DNA of 32,040 nucleotides from Acidobacteriota bacterium (GTDB lineage Bacteria > Acidobacteriota > Thermoanaerobaculia > Thermoanaerobaculales > Thermoanaerobaculaceae). The notes under the pieces are model-generated. The model ran no database searches, was not told the origin of the DNA, and saw only the letters and a program-made list of their open reading frames with translations. The stretch covers positions 1 to 32,040 of the forward strand of contig SCRJ01000152.1 of assembly GCA_004298115.1 (NCBI GenBank), given 5' to 3'. Below are positions 15,945-22,852 of this stretch, piece by piece. Position 1 is the first letter of the stretch; the number at the start of each line of letters is the position of its first letter. A program made the position numbers and the translations under genes.

Positions 15945-16571
15945 ATGGCGGGGATCTCGGTGGAGTTCTCGAGGGTGGGCAAGCGCTTCGGCGCGCGGCC
16001 GGTGCTGGCCGCGGTGTCGGGCACGCTGCGCCCGGGCGAGGTGCTGGTCGTCGCGGGCCCCAACGGCGCGGGGAAGTCCACCCTCCTGAACATCCTGGCC
16101 GGGGTCTTGCGGCCCTCGCGAGGTGCGGTGTCGTACCGCCGCGGGGACGTCGACGTGCCGCGGCGCGACTGGTTCGAGAACCTCGGGATGGCGTCGCCGG
16201 ACATGGCGGTGTACGACGAGCTCTCGGCGCTCGAGAACCTCCGCTTCTTCGGCCGCCTGCGCGGCCACGCCGTCGCCGACGCGACGCTCGGCGGGCTGCT
16301 CGAGACGCTCGGCCTGCCGGCGCGCGAGCACCATCGCCCCGTGGGGACGTACTCCTCCGGGATGAAGCAGCGGGTCAAGCTGGCGCAGGCGGCGCTGCAC
16401 GCGCCGGCGGTCCTCCTCCTCGACGAGCCCTCGTCGAACCTCGATGCCGCCGGACACGAGGCGGTGGCGGCGCTGGTCGCCCGTTTCCGCCCCCACGCGG
16501 CGGTCGCCGTCGCCACCAACGACCCACGGGAGATCGCCTGGGGCGATGCGCGCCTCGACCTTGCTCTCTGA
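15945..16571 (+). CDS. ccmA: Cytochrome c maturation ABC transporter ATP-binding protein
   Basis: 208 residues from ATG 15945; an in-frame GTG at 15927 is an alternative. CcmA dimer powers the CcmAB(CD) complex that releases holo-CcmE. Visible: Walker A GPNGAGKS (38-45), Q-loop region around MASPDMAVYDELSALENL, signature YSSGM (136-140), Walker B VLLLDEPSSNLD (156-167). The switch-loop histidine expected after the last beta-strand appears to be Asn (VAVATNDPRE, Asn192), a substitution seen in some ABC-2-type ATPases. Identity as CcmA rests mainly on the downstream ccmB and ccmC. Its 3' end overlaps ccmB by 26 bases. Confidence 0.9.
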   Translation: MAGISVEFSRVGKRFGARPVLAAVSGTLRPGEVLVVAGPNGAGKSTLLNILAGVLRPSRGAVSYRRGDVDVPRRDWFENLGMASPDMAVYDELSALENLRFFGRLRGHAVADATLGGLLETLGLPAREHHRPVGTYSSGMKQRVKLAQAALHAPAVLLLDEPSSNLDAAGHEAVAALVARFRPHAAVAVATNDPREIAWGDARLDLAL

Positions 16572-17235
16572 GAGCCTCGCCGTCCTCGGCAAGGAGCTCA
16601 TCTCGGAGCTGCGCAGCCGCGTCGCGCTCAACGCGATCGGCCTGTTCGGCGTCACCACGTTGATCGTCGTCGCGTACCAGATCGGCCCGTACCAGATCCA
16701 GGAGCAGGACCGCCCGCACCTGCTCTCGGCCCTGCTCTGGATCATCCTGTTCTTTGCCGCCACCTCCGGCCTCTCGCGGGTGTTCGTCAAGGAGGAGGAC
16801 GCCCACACCGCCAAGGCGCTGCGGCTGGCGGCCCGGCCGCTCGCGGTCTTCGCCGGCAAGTACCTGTTCAACCTGATCTTGCTCATTGCCCTCTTCACCC
16901 TCATCGTGCCGCTGTACTGCGCCCTCATGGGGTACGCCGTGCGCGGCGTGGCCGGTCTGGTGCTGGTGCTGGCGGCCGGGGCGGTGGCCCTGGCGGCAAC
17001 CGCGACGATCGTCGCGGCGATCATCGCCCGCGCGTCGGGCTCCACCACGCTTTTTGCTATCCTCTCGGTGCCGCTGGTGTTGCCGCTTCTCGTGATGCTG
17101 ATCCAGGGGACGCGGGCGGCGGCGGCGAGCGCCGAGTTGGCGGCCGTCGTTCCGGCCCTGCAAGGGGTGGTTTCGCTAGGGGGTGCCGTCTTGACCGTGT
17201 CCGTGTACCTGTTCCCGGTGGTGTGGCATGACTGA
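16546..17235 (+). CDS. ccmB: Haem exporter/cytochrome c maturation membrane protein CcmB
   Basis: 229 residues from ATG 16546, which lies inside the end of ccmA and gives the usual CcmB length. The N-terminus LAVLGKELISELRSRVALNA is typical of CcmB, followed by about six membrane helices (for example LLSALLWIILFFAATSGLS, YLFNLILLIALFTLIVPLY, GLVLVLAAGAVALAATATI and the C-terminal GVVSLGGAVLTVSVYLFPVVW). FVKEEDAHTAKALRLAARP is the conserved cytoplasmic loop. CcmB is the permease partner of CcmA. It overlaps ccmC by 8 bases. Confidence 0.93.
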   Translation: MRASTLLSESLAVLGKELISELRSRVALNAIGLFGVTTLIVVAYQIGPYQIQEQDRPHLLSALLWIILFFAATSGLSRVFVKEEDAHTAKALRLAARPLAVFAGKYLFNLILLIALFTLIVPLYCALMGYAVRGVAGLVLVLAAGAVALAATATIVAAIIARASGSTTLFAILSVPLVLPLLVMLIQGTRAAAASAELAAVVPALQGVVSLGGAVLTVSVYLFPVVWHD

Positions 17236-17914
17236 CACTCGCGTGAGGACCGCCCTGCACTGGCTGCTGGGGGCCTGGATGGCGCTGGTGATCGCGGCGG
17301 CGTTCTTCTGGGCGCCCGCGGCGGCGGGGTTCAAGGGAGAGTCGTCCCGGATCGTCTTCTTCCACGTGCCGCAGGCGTGGGTCGCGGTGCTGGCGTTCTG
17401 CGTCAACCTGGTGGCGTCGTTGCGCTACCTGCGCACCCGGAACCCGCTCGACGACGCGCGCGCCGCGGCCGCCGCCAGGCTGGGCCTGATCTTCTCGCTG
17501 CTGGCGACGGTCACCGGATCGATCTTCGCGAATGTGATGTGGAACTCATTTTGGAACTGGGACCCGCGCGAGGTCTCGATCGCGATCCTGCTCCTCGTTT
17601 ACGCCGCCTATTTCGCACTGCGGGAAGCAGTTCCGGACGAGGAACGGCGCGCGAGCCTGGCCGCGGCGTACGCCATCCTGGCGTTCGTGACGATGCCGTT
17701 CCTGGTCTTCGTCGTGCCGCGTATCTACTGGTCTCTGCACCCGGATACGATCATCGGCGCCACCGGCAAGCTCAAACTCCAGATGGAATCGAGAATGCTG
17801 CAGACCCTCTTCGGCTCGTTAGTGGGATTTACTGGACTGTTCTTTTGGTTGTACACTCTGGACGTTCGGCTGGCGCGGGTGCGGCTGGCGCGTCGAGAGC
17901 GCGAGGAGGAGTGA
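17228..17914 (+). CDS. ccmC: Cytochrome c maturation haem handling protein CcmC
   Basis: 228 residues. CcmC binds haem at its tryptophan-rich periplasmic loop and delivers it to CcmE. Six membrane helices are visible. The WWD-type loop is WNSFWNWDPREVS (105-117), and the two conserved flanking histidines are His46 (FFHVPQAW) and His171 (YWSLHPD), the haem axial ligands in this family. The C-terminus is charged (RLARREREEE). It starts inside the ccmB stop region (GCATGACTGA) and is followed 3 bases later by ccmD, so translation is coupled. Confidence 0.95.
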   Translation: MTDTRVRTALHWLLGAWMALVIAAAFFWAPAAAGFKGESSRIVFFHVPQAWVAVLAFCVNLVASLRYLRTRNPLDDARAAAAARLGLIFSLLATVTGSIFANVMWNSFWNWDPREVSIAILLLVYAAYFALREAVPDEERRASLAAAYAILAFVTMPFLVFVVPRIYWSLHPDTIIGATGKLKLQMESRMLQTLFGSLVGFTGLFFWLYTLDVRLARVRLARREREEE

Positions 17915-17917
17915 GCG

Positions 17918-18037
17918 ATGCCAAACGCTGAGAGCCTGATCTGGGTCGCGGCGGTCACCGTGGTGATCTGGCTCGGGATTTTCGCGTACTGCCTCGCCCT
18001 CGACCGGCGTGTGCGCCGGCTGGAGGAGGAGCGATGA
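17918..18037 (+). CDS. ccmD: CcmD-like small membrane protein
   Basis: 39 residues: short polar start, one membrane helix (about 8-27, IWVAAVTVVIWLGIFAYCLA) and a basic amphipathic tail (DRRVRRLEEER). Size, topology and place between ccmC and ccmE are those of CcmD, which stabilises holo-CcmE release from CcmC. GAGGAGGAGTGAGCG upstream supplies the ribosome site. Its stop overlaps the ccmE start (ATGA at 18034-18037). Confidence 0.85.
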   Translation: MPNAESLIWVAAVTVVIWLGIFAYCLALDRRVRRLEEER

Positions 18038-18435
18038 ACCGCAGAGCGGTGTGGACGATCGCAGGCCTGGTGGCGATTATCGCCTTCGTCGCCTTTGGCG
18101 CCGGGGCGTTCAAGTCGAACCTCACGCCGTACGTCAGCTTCCAGCAGGCCCGCTCGACCGCCGACGCGGTCCAGGTCGCGGGCCAGTTGGTGCAAGGCTC
18201 CGACCGTTTCGACGCGGCCACCTCCCGCCTGATGTTCAGCATCCGAGACGAACATGGCGACGTCATGCGCGTCGCCTACAAGGGGCTGAAGCCCGGAAAC
18301 TTCAACGAGGCCACCCAGGTGGTGGCGATCGGCCGGTTCCACGGCGGCACGCTCGAGGCCGAGAAGCTGCTCGTGAAGTGCCCGTCCAAATATCAGGGGA
18401 TCGAGGAGAAGGAGTCTCGCACCAGCTCCTCGTGA
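18034..18435 (+). CDS. ccmE: Periplasmic haem chaperone CcmE, CxxxY type
   Basis: 133 residues. N-terminal membrane anchor (about 6-26) then the CcmE OB-fold: VQVAGQLVQGS, RLMFSIRDEHGDVMRVAYKG, QVVAIGRFHGGTLEAEKLLVKC. The haem-binding site is CPSKY (Cys116 to Tyr120), that is CxxxY in place of the classical HxxxY, so haem would attach through Cys rather than His. That variant is known from archaea and sulfate reducers that use Ccm systems without CcmH (System I*). The C-terminus after the site is short (13 residues) and polar. Strong ribosome site GGAGGAGGAG lies within ccmD. Confidence 0.95.
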   Translation: MNRRAVWTIAGLVAIIAFVAFGAGAFKSNLTPYVSFQQARSTADAVQVAGQLVQGSDRFDAATSRLMFSIRDEHGDVMRVAYKGLKPGNFNEATQVVAIGRFHGGTLEAEKLLVKCPSKYQGIEEKESRTSSS

Positions 18436-18477
18436 TGTCGGCGGCGCCGGCGCGCCGTGAAGAACCAGGGGGGGAGT

Positions 18478-21036
18478 ATGTTTCTACCGGGTGCCATCGC
18501 GATGTGGGTGGCCTTTTTCGCCCTCGTCGCGTCCACGTTCTTCTATTTCCGCACCGTGCGTGGCCACGAAGAGGCCCGCGCGTGGGCGCGGCAGCTCTAC
18601 GGCCTGGCCACCGTTGCCATCCTCATCGCCGGCGGCGTGCTCGTCTATCTGATCCTCGCCCATGACTTCCGGGTGCACTACGTCTACTCGTACTCCGACC
18701 TGTCGCTCCCCAAACCGTACCTCATCGCCACCCTGTGGGCCGGGCAGGAAGGCAGCTTCCTGCTCTGGCTGATGTGGGGCATGGTCGTCGGCCTGCCGCT
18801 CATCCGCTACGCCAGGCACTACGAGGAGCGCACCATGGTGGTTTACAACGTGGCGCAGCTCTCGTTGGTGCTGATCCTGCTGAAACAGTCCCCGTTCCGC
18901 TTCATCTCGGACCTCTCCTCCGGGCAGGTCCCGCTCGACGGGCAGGGGCTCAACCCCCTCCTCCAGAACCCCTGGATGACCATCCACCCGCCGATCATGT
19001 TCCTGGGCTACGCCGCCACGGCCGTTCCGTTCGCGCTGGCGGTCGCGGCGCTGTGGGGCCGGCGCTACGACGAGTGGACCAAGGCGGCCCTGCCGTGGGG
19101 TCTGGTGACGGTGGTCACGCTCGGGTGCGCCATCCTGCTCGGCGGCTACTGGGCCTACGTGACCCTCGGCTGGGGCGGCTACTGGGGTTGGGACCCGGTG
19201 GAGAACGCCTCCCTCGTCCCCTGGATCGCCTCGGCCGCGCTGGTGCACGGGATGATCCTGCAGCGGGCGCGTGGGCGGTTCCGAAAACTCAACTTTTCGC
19301 TCGCGATCCTCGCCTACGTCCTGGTGGTCTACGGGACGTTCCTGACCCGCTCGGGCGTGCTCGCCGACTTCTCGGTGCACTCGTTCGTGGACCTCGGCAT
19401 CACCGGCTGGCTGGTGGCCAACCTCGCGGGGGCGCTCGTCATCGGCTTCGGCGCGCTGGCGTGGCGCTGGCGGGAAATCCCGACGCAGCAGGGCGACGAG
19501 CCGTTCCTGTCGCGCACGGTCTTCTTCGTCCTCGCGATCGCCGCGCTCTTGGGGACCGCCGCGATGGTGCTGTTCGGAACGTCCACGCCGCTCATCACGC
19601 GCCTGGCGACCAAGCCGTCCCAGGTGGGTCCGGCGTTCTACAACCGCGTGGTCCTGCCGATCGGCATCGTCCTGGCCGCGCTGCTCGGGACCGTCCCTTT
19701 CCTGCAGTGGAAAGGCGCCGCCAAGGACTTCCGCAACCGCTTGCTGCTCTCCGGCGGGCTGGCGGCGGTCGCCACCGGCGTCGGGATCGTCGCCGGGGCG
19801 CGCGGCGTGCTCTACGTCACGTTCCTTCTCCTCGCGATCTTCGCGTTCTTCTCCAACCTGCTCAAGACCTGGGATGAGGCCAGGCAGGGGAAGATACGCT
19901 CGGCCGGCGGCTACCTCGCTCACGTCGGGCTCGGCCTGATGCTGGCGGGGATCGTCATCTCGTCCGCGTACGACCGCTCGCAGAAAGTCGTGCTGCCGTT
20001 GGGGCAGAGCCGGCAGGTGATGGGCTACACCCTGACGTTCAAGGGGGTGGACAAGCCCACCCCGACCGCTCGCGACGCCATGCTCGTCGAGGTCCAGGAG
20101 AAGGGCGGCCGCACGTACGTGGCGCGCCCCCACCTCTTCCGCAACGAGAAGTCGAACCAGCTCGTCGCCAACCCCGACGTCCACATGCAGCTGACCCACG
20201 ACGTCTACGTCTCGCCGATCGAGTTCGACCCCGGCCGCCCTCCCGAGAACGGCGACGCGCTGGACCTCGGCAAGGGCGAAACCGGCAAGGTCGGGCCGCT
20301 CGCCGTCACCTTCGACGGCTTCGACATGTCCGCCGCGCACGGCGAGGACCCGCAGAAGGTGGCGATCGGGGCCCACCTCACCGTCAAGGGGCCGACCGAG
20401 ACGCAGCAGCTGACGCCGTTCCTGCGCAGCGCCGGTGATGGCGAGTTCGTCGGGGACCCGGTGGCGATCGCCGGCTACAAGGACGCCACGGTGGCGCTCA
20501 ACGGGATCAACGCCAACACCGGGCACGTGCGCCTCGCGGTGACCGGGTTCGGTGCCGGCGTCGCGAAGAGCGCCGTGCTCCACCGCGGGGAGACCCTGAC
20601 CTACAAGGGCGTGACGCTCACCTTCGACGACTTCGACCTCTCGGATTTCGACCCGCAGGCCGGCAAGATCAACATCGGGGCGGTGCTCAAGGTCGCGAGC
20701 GGCGGCAAGACGAGCGAGATCACGCCGTTCTTCCACAGCGGCGCGAACGGCGAGAGCCACGACGACGCCGAGGTCCCGGGCCTCCCGGGCGTCAAGGTCC
20801 GGACGGGTCGCATGAACCCGAACGAGAAGACGGTCGAGATCCAGGTCCTCGACCCGAAGGCGCCGCCGGACGAGGGCGTGCCGATGCAGTTCTCGGTGGA
20901 CCTCACGATCAAGCCGATGATCGGTCTGCTCTGGGGCGGACTCGTGGTCCTGTTGGCGGGCGGCATCATGGCGACGATCCGCCGCGGCGAGGAGTTCTCG
21001 ACGGCGGCCGCCGGGCGCCCCGGCGCCGGCGCCTGA
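18478..21036 (+). CDS. ccmF: Cytochrome c haem lyase subunit CcmF, with enlarged periplasmic domain
   Basis: 852 residues from ATG 18478 (GGGGGGGAG just before it; GTG 18457 is an alternative). Typical CcmF is about 650 residues. Multi-spanning N-terminal part with TIHPP (His170), the haem-handling WWD loop GWGGYWGWDPVENASLVPW (231-249), His257 (LVHGMI) and His301 (SVHSFVD). These residues are the conserved ligands of the family, which attaches haem to apocytochrome c. After helix AHVGLGLMLAGIVIS (481-495) comes a roughly 320-residue periplasmic region with an internal repeat (607-687 and 711-790), then a final helix (815-833). No ccmG or ccmH follows. Starts 42 bases after ccmE. Confidence 0.95.
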   Translation: MFLPGAIAMWVAFFALVASTFFYFRTVRGHEEARAWARQLYGLATVAILIAGGVLVYLILAHDFRVHYVYSYSDLSLPKPYLIATLWAGQEGSFLLWLMWGMVVGLPLIRYARHYEERTMVVYNVAQLSLVLILLKQSPFRFISDLSSGQVPLDGQGLNPLLQNPWMTIHPPIMFLGYAATAVPFALAVAALWGRRYDEWTKAALPWGLVTVVTLGCAILLGGYWAYVTLGWGGYWGWDPVENASLVPWIASAALVHGMILQRARGRFRKLNFSLAILAYVLVVYGTFLTRSGVLADFSVHSFVDLGITGWLVANLAGALVIGFGALAWRWREIPTQQGDEPFLSRTVFFVLAIAALLGTAAMVLFGTSTPLITRLATKPSQVGPAFYNRVVLPIGIVLAALLGTVPFLQWKGAAKDFRNRLLLSGGLAAVATGVGIVAGARGVLYVTFLLLAIFAFFSNLLKTWDEARQGKIRSAGGYLAHVGLGLMLAGIVISSAYDRSQKVVLPLGQSRQVMGYTLTFKGVDKPTPTARDAMLVEVQEKGGRTYVARPHLFRNEKSNQLVANPDVHMQLTHDVYVSPIEFDPGRPPENGDALDLGKGETGKVGPLAVTFDGFDMSAAHGEDPQKVAIGAHLTVKGPTETQQLTPFLRSAGDGEFVGDPVAIAGYKDATVALNGINANTGHVRLAVTGFGAGVAKSAVLHRGETLTYKGVTLTFDDFDLSDFDPQAGKINIGAVLKVASGGKTSEITPFFHSGANGESHDDAEVPGLPGVKVRTGRMNPNEKTVEIQVLDPKAPPDEGVPMQFSVDLTIKPMIGLLWGGLVVLLAGGIMATIRRGEEFSTAAAGRPGAGA

Positions 21037-21073
21037 GAGGGAAGGTCCCCGGACGCGCAGCCGGGAGCGGCGA

Positions 21074-21088
21074 GGGGCGCGCCGCCCC
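21074..21088 (+). terminator. Possible terminator hairpin after ccmF
   Basis: GGGGCG (21074-21079) pairs perfectly with CGCCCC (21083-21088) around CGC, 37 bases after the ccmF stop. Only a TTT follows at 21095-21097, so it would be a weak intrinsic terminator. Confidence 0.3.
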
Positions 21089-21123
21089 CGCGCGTTTGCC
21101 TCGCGCCCGCACGGTGCGACCGC

Positions 21124-21152
21124 TTGGGCCCGCGTTGCACCGCGGGTATACT
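21124..21152 (+). promoter_or_regulatory. Sigma-70-type promoter for the LON-domain gene
   Basis: TTGGGC (21124-21129) and TATACT (21147-21152) are separated by exactly 17 bases. TATACT matches the -10 consensus at five of six positions. Predicted transcription start about 21158-21160, only 2-4 bases before ATG 21162, with no Shine-Dalgarno; the mRNA should be nearly leaderless. Confidence 0.6.
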
Positions 21153-21161
21153 AATTGGGCA

Positions 21162-21764
21162 ATGCGAGGCGTTTTCCTGCTTCCCCTCTACCCGTTGCAG
21201 GGTCTCGTCCTGCTTCCCGGCGAACGCTGCACCGTCCCGTCCGCGGGCGGCGACCGCCGCGCCGTGCTGGCACGCGCCCGCGACCACGGCGGCGCGGTCG
21301 TGGCGTCGCTCGCCGACGGCGAGTCGGTGCACGATGTCGGAGTCACGGCCATCCTGGGCGAGAGCGGCGAAGGGGCGGCCTCCCTGCACGGCGTGAGCCG
21401 GTGCCGTCTGGTCTCGCTCCAGGCCGACGACGCCCTGATGGTCCGGGCCGAGCGCTTTCCCGAACCGGAGATCGAGGGACCGCGGGCCGCCCGTGTCGGC
21501 CGGCTGCTTGGCGCCCGCTACGAGCGGCTGTGCGCGCGCCTCGGCCGCGAGGCCGCCGTCGCCGCGTCGTTCGACCTCACCGCGCTCACCTGGCGCGTCA
21601 CGGCGGACCTCGGCATGCCGGCGGAGCAGCAGCAAGGTTTCCTCAACGTCCCGGACCCGCTCTCACGCGCCAGGCTCCTGTTGCTGGCGGTACGGGAGTA
21701 CGAGCGCCGCGAGCGCTTCCTCCGCGGGTGGGCCCACCTCCGCACCACGAACCCTTGGAACTGA
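21162..21764 (+). CDS. LON substrate-binding-domain protein (stand-alone)
   Basis: 200 residues from ATG 21162. The N-terminus FLLPLYPLQGLVLLPGE is the hallmark start of the Lon N-terminal (LON/PUA-like) domain, followed by beta strands (AVVASL, GVTAILGE, LVSLQADDALMVRAERFPEPE) and a helical C-terminal subdomain (ARLLGARYERLCARLG to the FLNVPDPLSRARLLLLAV hairpin). There is no AAA ATPase or Ser-Lys protease domain, so it is not Lon itself. Such stand-alone proteins are of uncertain role, possibly binding unfolded segments or acting as adaptors. It is followed 9 bases later by the HEPN-like gene and probably forms a two-gene operon with its own promoter. Confidence 0.85.
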   Translation: MRGVFLLPLYPLQGLVLLPGERCTVPSAGGDRRAVLARARDHGGAVVASLADGESVHDVGVTAILGESGEGAASLHGVSRCRLVSLQADDALMVRAERFPEPEIEGPRAARVGRLLGARYERLCARLGREAAVAASFDLTALTWRVTADLGMPAEQQQGFLNVPDPLSRARLLLLAVREYERRERFLRGWAHLRTTNPWN

Positions 21765-21773
21765 CGGACACCT

Positions 21774-22796
21774 ATGGCCAAACTCGACGCCAACCTCGAC
21801 GCCTGCCAGCTCTCCAGCGATCTCCTGCTCCGTCTGCGCAAGATCGTCCGGGAGAGCCTGCGCTCAACCCACGGCTCGAACTGGGAGGAGACCGGGATCC
21901 CAGGCGAGCTCCGGGAGTTCCTCACGCAGCGACAGGCGCGCGAGGCGAGCATCAACTGGAACCTCTCCGACAGCGTGGACGCGCTGGACTTCGCCGGCTT
22001 CGTCAACCTCTACGACATCATCGCCGCCGCCCCCCATCTGCTGCAACGCTTCCTCCCGCTCGCGCCGGATGCGCACATGCTCAGGATCAGGTTCCTCGAG
22101 CTCGACACCATCCTGAACCGGATCGCGTACGCGCGTCCGATCTCCGAGTCCGATCTCGGCTTCCTCGTGAGCTTCGAGGAGCGTCTCAAGCGGACGACGA
22201 GCGCCCCTCCGCCCGCCGTGGCAACGGACGACGCACCCAGGGCTCCTCGGGAACGGGTCGAAAGGGTCGAACGGGCCGAGCCGGCCGAGCGGGCCGAGGC
22301 CGCCGCGCCGCCTCGCGCTCCGGCCGCGGCGCCGAAACCCACTGCCGGAGCGGCGCCGCCGGAACCCGCAGCGGAACCTGCCCCGGCCCCTGAACCGAGC
22401 CCCGCGCCCGAGCCTGCCGCCGCGGTGCCCACCGCCGCTCCGACGCTCGGCCCCAAAGAGATCGAGGCCGCCCTCAAGCGCGGCGACAGTGCGGTCATCC
22501 TGACCGCGATCTACCAGGAGGTGACGTCGCTCGCCGACGGGCTCTGGAACGGCTCCGTGGTTTCGATGCAGACCCGCACCTGGGAGAGCGTCAGGGAGTC
22601 GCCGTGGTACCGCAACCAGTTCGTCAAGCTGGGCCTCAAACCGATCTCCGACTTCTTCGGTCTGTTCGAAGCCGCCAAGGAGAAGATGCAGGCCGGCACG
22701 TCCCGCAACGAACTGCAGGAGTTTCTCAAGGAGCACAGCTTCGTGCAGGTGCTGCTGGCGCTCAAGGAGCTCTTCCGCCACCACGTGCGGCGGTAA
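21774..22796 (+). CDS. Unknown protein with apparent degenerate Swt1-like HEPN domain and C-terminal helical domain
   Basis: 340 residues in three parts. Residues 1-140 are helical and resemble Swt1-type HEPN domains (LRKIVRESL, ALDFAGFVNLYDII, then FLELDTILNRIAYARPISES). The position of the HEPN RNxxAH nuclease motif reads LNRIAY (114-119): Asn is kept but Arg and His are replaced, so RNase activity is unlikely. Residues 142-223 are an Ala/Pro/Glu linker with a 9-bp DNA periodicity (ERV ERV ERA). Residues 224-340 form a second helical domain (IYQEVTSLADGLWNG, WYRNQFVKLGLKPISDFFGL) not recognised. Soluble, no signal peptide. Second gene after the LON-domain protein; function unknown, and the HEPN assignment is by eye. 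Confidence 0.72.
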   Translation: MAKLDANLDACQLSSDLLLRLRKIVRESLRSTHGSNWEETGIPGELREFLTQRQAREASINWNLSDSVDALDFAGFVNLYDIIAAAPHLLQRFLPLAPDAHMLRIRFLELDTILNRIAYARPISESDLGFLVSFEERLKRTTSAPPPAVATDDAPRAPRERVERVERAEPAERAEAAAPPRAPAAAPKPTAGAAPPEPAAEPAPAPEPSPAPEPAAAVPTAAPTLGPKEIEAALKRGDSAVILTAIYQEVTSLADGLWNGSVVSMQTRTWESVRESPWYRNQFVKLGLKPISDFFGLFEAAKEKMQAGTSRNELQEFLKEHSFVQVLLALKELFRHHVRR

Positions 22797-22833
22797 CCGG
22801 CCGCGTTCGCCGCGGCACGGCGACGGCGGCCGG
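22797..22833. terminator. Candidate bidirectional terminator hairpin
   Basis: CCGGCCGC (22797-22804) pairs perfectly with GCGGCCGG (22826-22833); inside, CGCCG pairs with CGGCG. It begins immediately after the HEPN-like gene's TAA and lies between convergent genes. There is no T-run, so the type of termination is open. Confidence 0.45.
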
Positions 22834-22852
22834 CGGCGCCACGCCACGCCCT

